NCBI RefSeq assembly: GCF_004214895.1
Contig: NZ_CP035952.1
Location: 1,498,501 to 1,562,500, forward strand
Length of the DNA stretch: 64,000 nt
Origin: Pseudomonas tructae
GTDB lineage: Bacteria > Pseudomonadota > Gammaproteobacteria > Pseudomonadales > Pseudomonadaceae
Direction of reading: 5' to 3'
The notes beneath the pieces were generated by a model. That model saw only the letters and a list, made by a program, of their open reading frames with translations, was not told the DNA's origin and did no database searches. Shown piece by piece: positions 11,394 to 20,019 of this stretch (positions are counted from its first letter, which is position 1; every line of letters starts with the position of its first letter). The position numbers were made by a program, and so were the translations under genes.

Positions 11394-13061
11394 CTAAGAA
11401 TTCAAGGCGTTACTCAAGGCCGCAGCACGCGTGCCCATCAACAAATGCCAGGTCCCGTCCGCCACTGGACTGACCCCCAGGCACCCCAACGCCAGCAGGC
11501 GCTCGCGTGTCATCTTGCGCGCATCTTTGACCTCGACCCGCACCCGGGTCAGGGCCACGCAATCCACTTTCACCAGATTGTCCTTGCCTCCCAGGGCGCT
11601 CAGCCATTCTTCAGCGGCCATGCTTTGGCTCGCCTCGGCTTGCACCTGCGACGGCTCGACGACCTTCGCCAGGGCATGGGGCAACTGATTGCGAATTTCA
11701 TCGGCAAGGGTATCGGCCAGCGGGCCGACCACCACCTGCAGGCTGCCAGCCGAACCTGGACGCACCACAGCCATGGCGCCAAGGCTTTTGAGCACGCCAT
11801 CCTGGGCCAGGCCACGGTCCTTGAGCAGCAGGCGCAGGCGGGTGGTGCAGGCGTCCACCGAGAGTAGATTGTCAGCACCGCCCAGGGCTTCGATGTAGCG
11901 CGTGCCACGGGGCGTACTGCTGTCCGCTACCGGCGCGTCTTCGTTGGGCTGGTCTTCGCGGCCCGGGGTTTTCAGATTGAAGCGGCGAATACAGAAGTCG
12001 AACACGAAGTAGTACACAAGCGCATACAGCAGCCCCAGCGGGAACACCATCCAGCCATTGGTCGAGCGGCCCCAGCCCAGGCCCATGTCGATGGCGCCAC
12101 CGGAGAAGGTAAAGCCCAGGCGGACATTGAGCAGGTCGCACAGGGCCATGGAAAGGCCGGTGAGCACCGCGTGGATCAGAAACAGCAGCGGCGCCAGGAA
12201 CATGAAGGCGAACTCGATCGGTTCGGTCACCCCGGTCAGCGCCGAGGTCAGTGCCATCGACAACAAGATGCCGCCGATCAGCTTGCGCCGCTCCGGCAGG
12301 GCATGGCGGTACATCGCCAGGCACGCGGCAGGCAGGCCGAAGATCATCATCGGGAACATCCCGGCCATGAACTGTCCGGCTTGAGGGTCACCGGCAAAGT
12401 AGCGGGTCAGGTCGCCGGTCACCACCAGGCCGTTGGCACCCTGGAAACTGCCAAATACGAACCACACCAGGTTGTTGAGGATATGGTGCAGGCCGGTGAC
12501 GATCAGCAGGCGGTTGAGCACGCCGAAGAAGAACGCGCCGATACTGCCGCTGTCGAGCATCAGCTGGCCAAGGCTGTTGATGCCGTCCTGAAGAGGCGGC
12601 CAGACCAGGCCAAACAGCAAGCCCAGGCCCACTGCCGACAGCCCGGTGGCGATCGGCACGAAACGCCGGCCACCGAAGAAGGCCAGGTACTCGGGCAGCT
12701 TGATGTCTTTGAAGCGGTTGTACAGCGCGCCGCCGAGCAGGCCGCAGACAATTCCGGCGAGCATGCCCATGTTGATGTGCGGGTCGATCACCTTGAGTGT
12801 CGACACCAGCACCAGGTAACCGATGGCGCCGGCCAGGCCTGCGGTGCCGTTGTTGTCGCGGGCAAAGCCGACGGCGATGCCGATGGCGAAGATCAGCGCC
12901 AGGTTGGCGAAGATCGCTTGTCCGGCGTCATGTACCAGAGCGATGTCGAGCAGGTCGGTGTCGCCCAGCCGTAGCAGCAGGCCGGCAATCGGCAGGATGG
13001 CGATGGGCAGCATGAGGGCGCGGCCGAGCCGTTGCAGGCCCTGGATAAAGTGCTGGTACAT
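11394..13061 (-). CDS. nagE: PTS N-acetylglucosamine EIICB component with tandem IIB domains
   Basis: NagE imports and phosphorylates N-acetylglucosamine. Of its 555 residues, about 1-370 form the polytopic EIIC channel domain of the glucose/GlcNAc family. An EIIB domain follows, with its phosphocysteine in SVDACTTRLR, and then a second IIB-like domain with VDCVALTRVR, where the Cys is displaced relative to the normal position. The second domain is therefore probably not a standard phosphocarrier. The fused EIIA-HPr-EI protein NagF is encoded 12 bases upstream in the same operon and supplies the phosphate. The order matches the P. aeruginosa nag locus, and the gene is the last of the operon, ending at a REP pair. 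Confidence 0.93.
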   Translation of the reverse strand: MYQHFIQGLQRLGRALMLPIAILPIAGLLLRLGDTDLLDIALVHDAGQAIFANLALIFAIGIAVGFARDNNGTAGLAGAIGYLVLVSTLKVIDPHINMGMLAGIVCGLLGGALYNRFKDIKLPEYLAFFGGRRFVPIATGLSAVGLGLLFGLVWPPLQDGINSLGQLMLDSGSIGAFFFGVLNRLLIVTGLHHILNNLVWFVFGSFQGANGLVVTGDLTRYFAGDPQAGQFMAGMFPMMIFGLPAACLAMYRHALPERRKLIGGILLSMALTSALTGVTEPIEFAFMFLAPLLFLIHAVLTGLSMALCDLLNVRLGFTFSGGAIDMGLGWGRSTNGWMVFPLGLLYALVYYFVFDFCIRRFNLKTPGREDQPNEDAPVADSSTPRGTRYIEALGGADNLLSVDACTTRLRLLLKDRGLAQDGVLKSLGAMAVVRPGSAGSLQVVVGPLADTLADEIRNQLPHALAKVVEPSQVQAEASQSMAAEEWLSALGGKDNLVKVDCVALTRVRVEVKDARKMTRERLLALGCLGVSPVADGTWHLLMGTRAAALSNALNS

Positions 13062-13073
13062 GGTGCGCTCCGG

Positions 13074-15614
13074 TTATTGTTCTGTGCTTAAGGGGGAGTG
13101 GCGGGGGTGTGTCGGGCGTACGGCGAAATCCTGGCAGGCCTGGCGCACGGCACGGGCGCTGGACAGGCCTAGCAACTGCTGACTGAAGGTGCGGCATTCG
13201 CGGCTATCGAGCTGGCGCACGCGCGCCTTGATCTCGCCCACCTGCGGGGCACTGACCGACAGTTCGCTGACGCCCAGGCCAACCAGTACCGCAGTGGCCA
13301 GCGGGTCCGAGGCCAGCGCGCCGCAGACCCCAACCCAGCGGCCATGCCGGGCCGCGCCCTGGCAGGTCAGTTCGATCAGGCGCAGCAGCGCCGGGTGCAA
13401 GGCGTCGACACGAGCGGCCAGGCCGGCGTGGTCACGGTCCATGGCCAGGGTGTACTGGGACAGGTCGTTGGTGCCGATGGAAAAGAAATCGGCATGTTCG
13501 GCCAGGCGCTCGGCAAGCAGGGCGGCGGCCGGTACTTCGATCATCACCCCCAGCTCGGCGCGCTGGCTGATGCCCAACTCGGCGGCCAGGTGGTCCAGGC
13601 GCTGACGGATAGCCAGCAGCTCATCGACCTCGCTGACCATCGGCAGCATGATTCGGCAGCGGCGTTGCGGGCTGACCTGCAGCAGGGCACGCAGTTGCTG
13701 GTCGAGCAACTCGGGGCGCAGCTGGCCCAGGCGAATGCCGCGCAGGCCCAGCACAGGGTTGGCTTCGTGAGGCAGTGGCAGGTAATCGAGCTGTTTGTCG
13801 CCGCCAACATCGATGGTGCGGATGATCACCGGGCGATCGGCCATGGCGTCCAGCACGGCCTGGTAGGCGCCGCGTTGCTCCTGTTCGTCCGGGGCGGTGT
13901 GGCGGTCGACGAAGAGAAATTCGGTGCGCAGCAGGCCGACGCCGTCGGCGCCCTGGCGCAAGGCCTGGGCGGCCTCGGCAGCCGAGGCGACATTGGCGGC
14001 GACTTCGATCAGGCGCCCGTCACGGGTTTGCGCGCTGCTCTGGGCGGCGGCTTGCTGTTCGGCGCGGCGTTGCTGATGTTGCTGGCGAAGCTGCGCGACC
14101 TGGGCCAGGCGTTCGGCATCTGGCGCGGTTTCCAGCCGGGCCTGGTCAGCATCCACGACCAGTACCTGGCCCGCTTGCAGGTTCATCAGGTCTGTGCCCA
14201 GCGCTACCAGGCAGGGCAGGCCGCGGGCGCGGGCGAGGATGGCGACATGCGAAGTCGCACCGCCGGCAACCATGCACAGCCCGGCTACCGCATGCTGGTC
14301 GAGCAGCAGCAGGTCCGAGGGCGTGAGTTCATGGGCGACGATAATCGCCGAAGGTGGCAGGTCCAGTTCGCGGGTTTCGCCGAGCAGGGCGCGCAACACC
14401 CGTTGCTGCAGATCCTGCAGGTCGTTGGCGCGTTCGGCCAGCAGCGGTTTGTCGAGGGCCTTGAGGATCGCGCACTGGGCGTCGATGGCCTGGCTCCAGG
14501 CGTGGCTGGCGGCGGTACCCTGGTCGATGCGCTGGCGCGCGGCGTCGACCAGGGACGGATCGTCGAGCAGGGCCAGGTGGGCGGCGAAGATGGCAGCGGC
14601 ATCACCTTGTTGCAGCTGCTGCAGATCGGCTTCGATGGCACGCTTGACGCTGGCCAGTGCGTCATCGAGGGCTTGGTGCTGCGGGCCAGGTGGATGACCG
14701 CCCGAATCTTGCGGCAGGCGTATTGCGTCCAGGCGCGCCAACGGGCCGCTGGCAAGGCCGGGCGATGCACAGACACCGTTGAGGATGCCCGGCTCAAGGT
14801 TGGCGACAGGTTTGCTCAGGCTGCTGACGGTCGGGGCGGCATGCTGTTCGCCGACGGTCGCGGTGCTGACTGCCGCCACCAGGGCTTGCAAGGCCGCTGC
14901 GCTGTCGGCACCGCTGCAGACGATGTCGACTTCATCCTGCTCGCCCACTCCCAGCCCCATGATCGCCACCAGGCTGTTGAGGGCGGCGACCTGGCCGTTG
15001 AAGTGCAGCTCGGCGTGGCTGCTAAAGCCTTGGGCGGTCTGGCGCAGCAAGGCCGCAGGGCGCGCATGCAGGCCGCCGTGATGAGCGACTCTGGCGCTGG
15101 CGCGTACTGTTTCACCGGTGCTGGCCGCTTTGACAGTGCCCAGATCAGCGTTGGGAATGACATCCAGCAGCGGCGCACCCAGGGTCACCGAGCGGGTCGT
15201 GCGTGGCAGCAAGCGGTAGTCGCTGCTGTTGCTCAGGATTATCACGGTGATCAGGCTGGTGCAGTGTTGCGCGACCAGGTCCAGGTCAAAGCGAATCAGC
15301 GGCTGGCCACGTTCGACCCGTTCACCATTGGCCACCAGCGCTTCGAAACCGCGGCCCTGCAACTGCACGCTATCAAGGCCGATGTGCATGAGGATCTCGG
15401 CGCCGTTGTCGGCACGCAAGGTCAGGGCGTGGAGGGTTTTCGCCAAGTGAATGACAGTACCGGCACAGGGCGCCTGCAGGCAGTCGTTGAGCGGGTCGAT
15501 GGCAATGCCATTGCCCAGGCTGCCGCCGGCGAACACCGGGTCGGGCACCTGGTCCAGTGGCAACAGCGGCCCTTCGAGGGGGGCATGGAGGGTGATGTTC
15601 TTGTTGTTGAGCAT
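13074..15614 (-). CDS. nagF: Fused PTS EIIA-HPr-enzyme I for N-acetylglucosamine
   Basis: This 846-residue phosphotransferase runs from PEP to the sugar permease in one chain. The N-terminal EIIA (glucose type) has its active His near 77 in LMHIGLDS. A central HPr domain shows GLHARPAAL with the phosphorylated His. The C-terminal enzyme I shows GGATSHVAILARARGLP (active His) and the PEP-binding C domain (GLLRTEFLF, FFSIGTNDLSQY). The start is the ATG at 15614, with GAGG nine bases upstream; a TTG two codons earlier sits too close to it. It lies between the SIS gene and nagE, as expected for a self-contained GlcNAc PTS. Confidence 0.95.
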   Translation of the reverse strand: MLNNKNITLHAPLEGPLLPLDQVPDPVFAGGSLGNGIAIDPLNDCLQAPCAGTVIHLAKTLHALTLRADNGAEILMHIGLDSVQLQGRGFEALVANGERVERGQPLIRFDLDLVAQHCTSLITVIILSNSSDYRLLPRTTRSVTLGAPLLDVIPNADLGTVKAASTGETVRASARVAHHGGLHARPAALLRQTAQGFSSHAELHFNGQVAALNSLVAIMGLGVGEQDEVDIVCSGADSAAALQALVAAVSTATVGEQHAAPTVSSLSKPVANLEPGILNGVCASPGLASGPLARLDAIRLPQDSGGHPPGPQHQALDDALASVKRAIEADLQQLQQGDAAAIFAAHLALLDDPSLVDAARQRIDQGTAASHAWSQAIDAQCAILKALDKPLLAERANDLQDLQQRVLRALLGETRELDLPPSAIIVAHELTPSDLLLLDQHAVAGLCMVAGGATSHVAILARARGLPCLVALGTDLMNLQAGQVLVVDADQARLETAPDAERLAQVAQLRQQHQQRRAEQQAAAQSSAQTRDGRLIEVAANVASAAEAAQALRQGADGVGLLRTEFLFVDRHTAPDEQEQRGAYQAVLDAMADRPVIIRTIDVGGDKQLDYLPLPHEANPVLGLRGIRLGQLRPELLDQQLRALLQVSPQRRCRIMLPMVSEVDELLAIRQRLDHLAAELGISQRAELGVMIEVPAAALLAERLAEHADFFSIGTNDLSQYTLAMDRDHAGLAARVDALHPALLRLIELTCQGAARHGRWVGVCGALASDPLATAVLVGLGVSELSVSAPQVGEIKARVRQLDSRECRTFSQQLLGLSSARAVRQACQDFAVRPTHPRHSPLSTEQ

Positions 15615-15633
15615 GCGCAAGGTCCTCGGTGCC

Positions 15634-16656
15634 TCAGTGAGTTCGGGTCACTTTGCTCAAGTGACGGGGCTGATCCGGGTCCAGGCCACGGGCCTCGGCC
15701 AGTCCTGCGGCCATGACATAGAAACTCTGGATCGCCAGCAGCGGGTCGAGGCCTGGGTGGGCGGCGCAGCTCAAGGTCAGGTTGCGCTGGGGGATATCCG
15801 CCGGCGCCGCCAGCAGCACCCGGGCGCCGCGCTGGCGCATGTCTTCGGCCAGTTGCAGCAGGCCTGCCTGCTCCACGCCGCGAGGCGCCAGTACCAGCAG
15901 CGGGTAGTGGGCATCGATCAGTGCCATGGGGCCGTGGCGGACTTCGGCGCTGCTGAAGGCTTCGGCCTGGATCGCCGAAGTCTCCTTGAACTTGAGCGCC
16001 GCTTCCTGGGCGATGGCAAAGCCGGCGCCACGGCCGATGACCATCAGCCGCTGGCAATCGCGCAGTTGCTCGATGGCCAGGCTCCAGTCCTGGGCCGCCG
16101 CTTCGCGCAGTTGCCCGGGCAGGGCGAGGCCGGCTTCGAGCAGTGCCGGGTCCTGCTGCCAGTGGGCGACCAGGCGGGCGCTGGCGCTGAGGGTAGCGAT
16201 AAAGCTCTTGGTCGCAGCGACGCTCAGTTCCGGGCCGGCGCACAGCGGCAGGCTGTACTGGCAGGCGTGCTCCAGCGGTGAATCTTCGGCATTGACCAGG
16301 GCGACGCTGGTGGCCCCGCGCTCGCGCAGGGTCTGCAGGCTGTTGACCAGGTCCGGGCTCTGCCCCGACTGGGAAAAGCCCAAAGCGAGCTGGCCGCGCA
16401 CCTGCAGGGGCGAGTTCTGCAGGGTCACCACCGACATCGGCAGCGAGGCCACCGGCAACCCAAGCTGCTGCATGGTCAGGTAGGCGAAGTAGCTGGCGGC
16501 GTGGTCGGAGCTGCCGCGGGCGACGGTCAGGGCGACGGCGGGGGCAAGTTCTCGCAACCGTTCGGCGACACCGGCGATACGGGCGTCGCAACGCTCGAGT
16601 TGAGTCTGCACGACGTTGGCCGAGGCCAGGGCTTCTGCAAGCATCTTAGAGCTCAA
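15634..16656 (-). CDS. SIS-domain sugar-phosphate protein, probable glucosamine-6-phosphate deaminase (NagB-II type)
   Basis: The 340-residue protein has two SIS sugar-isomerase domains (TVARGSSDHAASYFAY; GRGAGFAIAQEAALKFKET) and lacks the glutaminase domain of GlmS. Next to nagA and a GlcNAc PTS it most likely turns glucosamine-6-phosphate into fructose-6-phosphate plus ammonia, completing GlcNAc catabolism. Start choice is open. AAGGAG lies six bases before a TTG at 16656, which would overlap nagA by 11 bases. The ATG at 16644 lies one base after the nagA stop but 18 bases from that Shine-Dalgarno site. I chose the TTG; the proteins differ by four residues. Deaminase rather than synthase activity is inferred from context. 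Confidence 0.85.
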   Translation of the reverse strand: MSSKMLAEALASANVVQTQLERCDARIAGVAERLRELAPAVALTVARGSSDHAASYFAYLTMQQLGLPVASLPMSVVTLQNSPLQVRGQLALGFSQSGQSPDLVNSLQTLRERGATSVALVNAEDSPLEHACQYSLPLCAGPELSVAATKSFIATLSASARLVAHWQQDPALLEAGLALPGQLREAAAQDWSLAIEQLRDCQRLMVIGRGAGFAIAQEAALKFKETSAIQAEAFSSAEVRHGPMALIDAHYPLLVLAPRGVEQAGLLQLAEDMRQRGARVLLAAPADIPQRNLTLSCAAHPGLDPLLAIQSFYVMAAGLAEARGLDPDQPRHLSKVTRTH

Positions 16657-17743
16657 GGGGTTCTCCTTCGACCATTACGCCGATCAGGTTGAGGTTGCGA
16701 TCCAGGGTTACCGCGTCGGCCCAACTGCCGGCTTGCAGGCGCCCGCGTTCTTGCAGGCCGAGGTAATCGGCGGCGAACTGCGACAGGCGCTGGGAGGCTT
16801 CGGCCAGGGGCAGGCCGATCTTCACCAGGTTGCGCAGGGCCTGGTCCATGGTCAGGGTGCTGCCGGCCAGGGTGCCGTCGGGCAGGCGCACGCCCCCCAG
16901 GCATTTGGTCACGGTGTGGCTGCCCAGCTTGTACTCGCCATCGGGCATGCCCGCGGCAGCGGTGGAATCGGTCACGCAGTACAGGCACGGGATTGCGCGC
17001 AAGGCCACGCGCATGGCGCCGGGGTGCACATGCAGCAGGTCGGGAATCAGTTCGGCGAAGCGCGCATGCGCCAGGGCTGCGCCAACGATCCCAGGTTCGC
17101 GGTGATGCAGTGCGCTCATGGCGTTGTACAGGTGGGTGAAGCTGGTAGCGCCGGCTTCAAGGGCCGCCACGCCCTCTTCGTAGCTGCCCAGGGTGTGGCC
17201 GATCTGCAAGCGCACGCCGCGTTCGCTCAAGGTGCGGATCAATGGCAGGTGGCCGGCAATTTCCGGGGCGATGGTGATCACCTTGATCGGGGCCAGGGCC
17301 AGATAGGCATCGACCTCTTCAAGCAATCCGAGGTGGGCGAAATTGGGCTGGGCGCCGAGCTTGCCGGGGTTGATATACGGGCCTTCCAGGTGCACACCCA
17401 GCACCCGGGCGCCATCGCTGCGCGGCTGGCGTGCATAGGTGCCCAGTTCGCCCAGCACCCGGGTCAGTTCTTCTTTGGGCGCGGTCATGGTGGTGGCCAG
17501 CAGCGATGTGGTGCCGAACCGTGCGTGGGTGCGGGCAATGGTGGCGAAGGCGCTGGCACCCTCCATGACGTCGCTGCCACCGCCGCCATGCACGTGCAGG
17601 TCGATGAAACCGGGCAGCACATAGGGCAGATCGTTGTCCTGCGGGTCGCACGGCTGGCCGTCGATGGCGGCGACGCGGCCGTCACGCAGCAACAGGCGTC
17701 CGCGTACCCAGCCCGTGGGGGTGAGTATGTTGTGTTCGCTCAT
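16646..17743 (-). CDS. nagA: N-acetylglucosamine-6-phosphate deacetylase
   Basis: NagA removes acetate from GlcNAc-6-phosphate made by the NagF/NagE PTS. The 365-residue amidohydrolase shows the metal motif DLHVHGGGGSD, the HLEGPY glutamate ligand, an LYNAMSALHHREPG segment and the catalytic Asp in VTDSTAAAG. The start is the ATG at 17743 (MSEHNILTP), with GGAG upstream; the longer frame would add 11 unsupported residues. It follows nagR by ten bases and overlaps the start of the SIS gene. Confidence 0.95.
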   Translation of the reverse strand: MSEHNILTPTGWVRGRLLLRDGRVAAIDGQPCDPQDNDLPYVLPGFIDLHVHGGGGSDVMEGASAFATIARTHARFGTTSLLATTMTAPKEELTRVLGELGTYARQPRSDGARVLGVHLEGPYINPGKLGAQPNFAHLGLLEEVDAYLALAPIKVITIAPEIAGHLPLIRTLSERGVRLQIGHTLGSYEEGVAALEAGATSFTHLYNAMSALHHREPGIVGAALAHARFAELIPDLLHVHPGAMRVALRAIPCLYCVTDSTAAAGMPDGEYKLGSHTVTKCLGGVRLPDGTLAGSTLTMDQALRNLVKIGLPLAEASQRLSQFAADYLGLQERGRLQAGSWADAVTLDRNLNLIGVMVEGEPLEL

Positions 17744-17753
17744 GGGGGCTCCG

Positions 17754-18485
17754 CTAGCGTCGCAGCTCGGCGACAAAATCGTAGTAGTCGTCGCGACAGT
17801 AGGTGTCGGTCAGTTCGATGGGGGTGTTGTCGTCGAGGTAGCCAACCCGGGTCATCAGCAGCATGGCGGTGCCAGGCTGGATGCCGACCCGTGCGGCCAG
17901 CTCGGCGCTGGCGTTGATTGCGCGAATGTGTTGCAGGGCGCGCACTACCGGCTTACCGATCTGGTCGAGGTACTGGTACAGCGAATCGCCGATGGCTTCG
18001 GGGTTGCTCAGCAAGCGGGCGGGCAGGGTGCTGTACTCGACGGCCATGACAATGTCGTCGGCCTTGCGCAGGCGCTTGAGGTGCACCACCTGTTCGTTGG
18101 GCGACAGGCCCAGGCGCACCAGTTCATCGGCCGAGGGCGCGTCGACACTGCGCTCTAACCACTGCGAAGTGGGCGTGAAACCTTTCAGGCGGAGCATTTC
18201 GCTGAAGCTCGACAGGCGTGAGAGCGGCTGTTCCAGACGTGGGGTGATGAAGGTCCCGGAGCCCTGGATACGACGGATCAGGCCTTGTTCGAGCAGTACC
18301 TCCAGGGCTTTGCGTGCGGTGACCCGGGAGATGTCCAGGGCTTCGCTCAGGCTTCTTTCCGACGGCAACGCCTGCTCGGCTTTCCATTGCCCGGCATGAA
18401 TGGCCTGTTCAAGGTTGCGTGCCACCTGAAGGTACAGTGGGGTGGCCAGGGTGTCGTCGGGGCGCAGGGCGGTCAACGGGGACAT
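17754..18485 (-). CDS. nagR: GntR/HutC-family repressor of the nag operon
   Basis: The 243-residue regulator has an N-terminal GntR winged helix (SERSLSEALDISRVTARKALEVLLEQGLI) and a C-terminal UTRA effector domain (PIELTDTYCRDDYYDF). It is first in the operon with nagA, the SIS gene, nagF and nagE, and corresponds in position to the P. aeruginosa regulator of GlcNAc use. By family, GlcN-6-P or GlcNAc-6-P is the likely inducer. A repeat array 22 bases upstream (18507-18552) is almost certainly its operator, so autoregulation is expected. Confidence 0.9.
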   Translation of the reverse strand: MSPLTALRPDDTLATPLYLQVARNLEQAIHAGQWKAEQALPSERSLSEALDISRVTARKALEVLLEQGLIRRIQGSGTFITPRLEQPLSRLSSFSEMLRLKGFTPTSQWLERSVDAPSADELVRLGLSPNEQVVHLKRLRKADDIVMAVEYSTLPARLLSNPEAIGDSLYQYLDQIGKPVVRALQHIRAINASAELAARVGIQPGTAMLLMTRVGYLDDNTPIELTDTYCRDDYYDFVAELRR

Positions 18486-18506
18486 GGCGATGGCTTCAGA
18501 TGGCGA

Positions 18507-18552
18507 GTGGTATTAAAAATTTAATACCACTTGAATACCACGTCAATACCAC
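18507..18552 (-). promoter_or_regulatory. nag operon promoter with NagR operator array
   Basis: Three direct copies of AATACCAC start at 18523, 18534 and 18545, exactly 11 bases apart. An inverted copy, GTGGTATT at 18507-18514, makes a near-perfect 24-base palindrome with the first (18507-18530). On the minus strand a TTGACG -35 (18541-18546) and TAAATT -10 (18518-18523), separated by 17 bases, lie inside the array. Repressor binding would cover the promoter. The assignment to NagR comes from position. Confidence 0.8.
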
Positions 18553-18569
18553 TTGTCCGTTTGGAGTGA

Positions 18570-18656
18570 GTGGGAGCGGCGGTGCGACGCCTCGACTTGC
18601 CCCGCGATGGATTCAAGCCTGATCGCAGGGCAAGTCGGCTCGCCGCACCTGCACTC
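18570..18656. repeat. Variant REP inverted pair overlapping the tatC 3' end
   Basis: The first arm (about 18570-18608: GTGGGAGCGGCGGTGCGACG... ending TTGCCCCGCGAT) and the second arm (from 18622: ATCGCAGGGCAAGTCGGCTC...) are inverted relative to each other. They match the longer REP arm at 38438-38478. The second arm lies inside the tatC coding region and encodes its last residues. Confidence 0.75.
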
Positions 18657-19374
18657 CTGCAAAACCACAGGCCACTAATCCGACTTCAAACAGAATCCAC
18701 ATCGGCACCGCCAACAAGGTTTGCGAGAACACATCCGGCGGGGTCAGGAGCATGCCGACCACAAAGCAGCCGACGATCACATACGGGCGGCTCTTGCGCA
18801 GGGTGGCAACGTCGGTGACGCCGGCCCAGACGATGATGACGGTCGCCACCGGGATTTCGAACGCCAGGCCAAAGGCCAGGAACAGGGCGAGGATGAAGTC
18901 CAGGTACAGGCCGATGTCGGTCATCATCGCCACCCCGTCCGGGGTGACGCTGGCGAAGAAGCCGAACATCATCGGGAACACTACGAAGAAGGCAAAGGCC
19001 ATGCCCGAGTAGAACAGCACGATGCTCGACACCAGCAACGGCAGGGCAATGCGTTTTTCCTGGCGGTACATGGCCGGGGCTATGAAGCTCCAGGCTTGAT
19101 GCAGCAGGACCGGCATGGCCACGAACAAGGCCGCCATCAGGGTCAGTTTGAACGGCGCCAGGAACGGCGAAGTGACGCTGGTGGCGATCATGCTCGCACC
19201 CTCGGGGAGGTAGCGACGCAGTGGCTCCGAGACCTGGGTGTAGAGGGTCTGGGCGAACGGGAACAGACCGAGGAAAATCACGGCGATGGCCAATAGGCAG
19301 CGCAGCAGGCGCCTGCGCAATTCGCGCAGGTGGCCTGTGAGCGGCATGCCGGAATCTTGGGTTGCTGTGTCCAT
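18613..19374 (-). CDS. tatC: Sec-independent translocase subunit TatC
   Basis: TatC is the polytopic receptor for twin-arginine signal peptides. The 253-residue protein has the usual start [15 protein letters not shown], six hydrophobic segments and the [12 protein letters not shown] region. The ATG at 19374 overlaps the tatB stop (TGATG). The last residues ([10 protein letters not shown]) are encoded by a REP arm, so the natural tail has probably been replaced. Pseudomonads normally carry tatABC elsewhere, so this is likely a second, dedicated set: it is followed across a divergent promoter by gspK and by genes for two Tat-signal proteins. Confidence 0.93.
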   Translation of the reverse strand: MDTATQDSGMPLTGHLRELRRRLLRCLLAIAVIFLGLFPFAQTLYTQVSEPLRRYLPEGASMIATSVTSPFLAPFKLTLMAALFVAMPVLLHQAWSFIAPAMYRQEKRIALPLLVSSIVLFYSGMAFAFFVVFPMMFGFFASVTPDGVAMMTDIGLYLDFILALFLAFGLAFEIPVATVIIVWAGVTDVATLRKSRPYVIVGCFVVGMLLTPPDVFSQTLLAVPMWILFEVGLVACGFAGVQVRRADLPCDQA

Positions 19375-19652
19375 CAAGGGGTTCCGCTGGTTGGGCTGTT
19401 GTCCGGTTGCAGGCTGACGCCGCAGCGCAAGTCCTGCTCAAGGCGCTGTAAGGGCAGGGCATCGAGTTCCTGGCTCAAGGCCTGGGTGTCCAGTTCGCGG
19501 TCCACCTGGGCCTTGAGGGTGGCCAAGGCGCGCTTGGCCTGGGCAACACCGCGGCCCAGGGTGCGTGCTGCCACCGGCAGGCGCTCGGGGCCAAGCACCA
19601 GCAGGGCGACGATGCCCACCAGCAGCAGTTCGGTAAAGCCGACTTCGAACAT
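19374..19652 (-). CDS. tatB: Twin-arginine translocase subunit TatB
   Basis: This 92-residue protein starts [21 protein letters not shown], the TatB signature of one N-terminal membrane helix and a Pro-containing hinge (GPERLP), followed by an amphipathic helix. It is shorter than E. coli TatB (about 170 residues), lacking most of the variable tail. The start overlaps the tatA stop (ATGA) and its stop overlaps tatC, so the three are translationally coupled. With TatC it would form the receptor for signal peptides such as those of the nearby PhoX and SoxB-like proteins. Confidence 0.93.
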   Translation of the reverse strand: MFEVGFTELLLVGIVALLVLGPERLPVAARTLGRGVAQAKRALATLKAQVDRELDTQALSQELDALPLQRLEQDLRCGVSLQPDNSPTSGTP

Positions 19653-19876
19653 CAGCGCTGGTGTTCCGTGTGCTGCACGCTGTCGGCCTGCAGTGGCGCC
19701 TGGGGTTTGGCCTGGCTGATGGAGTCTTCCTCGCTCGGCCCGTTGCCCATGGATTTGCGAAAGCCCTGGATCGCATCACCAACGTCTGCACCCAGGCCCT
19801 TGAGGCGCTTGGTGCCGAACAGCATGAACACGATCATCAGTACGATGAGCAACTGCCAGATCCCGATACCACCCAT
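19652..19876 (-). CDS. tatA: Twin-arginine translocase subunit TatA
   Basis: This 74-residue protein starts [21 protein letters not shown] and continues [20 protein letters not shown], the typical TatA membrane helix, FG hinge and amphipathic helix. It forms the oligomeric conduit of the translocon. It is first in the tatABC operon and divergent from gspK across a 143-base interval that carries weak Pho-box-like sites in both directions. Confidence 0.94.
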   Translation of the reverse strand: MGGIGIWQLLIVLMIVFMLFGTKRLKGLGADVGDAIQGFRKSMGNGPSEEDSISQAKPQAPLQADSVQHTEHQR

Positions 19877-19927
19877 GAAAAACGCTCCAAGCTCATGAAA
19901 AAGAAGGCCTTATCCTGCCTGGGCTTT

Positions 19928-19945
19928 ATGACGCAAAAGTGAAGT
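19928..19945 (-). promoter_or_regulatory. Possible Pho box for tatABC
   Basis: On the minus strand, ACTTCAC TTTT GCGTCAT gives two heptamers in 7-4-7 spacing that match the consensus CTGTCAT/C at four and five of seven positions. It lies 52 bases upstream of tatA. The match alone is weak; it gains weight from the clear Pho box at 23204. Confidence 0.35.
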
Positions 19946-19955
19946 GCAGATGTAT

Positions 19956-19973
19956 TTGCCATGTGCCTGCAAC
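19956..19973 (+). promoter_or_regulatory. Possible Pho box for gspK
   Basis: TTGCCAT GTGC CTGCAAC gives two heptamers in 7-4-7 spacing, each matching five of seven consensus positions, 47 bases before the gspK start. No convincing -10 element follows, so this is tentative. Confidence 0.35.
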
Positions 19974-20019
19974 ATCCGTTGTGTTGACTGACGCTTCATT
20001 TGCTCGGGATGTCCAGGTC

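Noticed and set aside
13344..15716. 790-codon open frame antisense to nagF
   Set aside because: Low-complexity His/Gln/Gly-rich translation typical of an antisense frame; nagF covers the region with full PTS domains.
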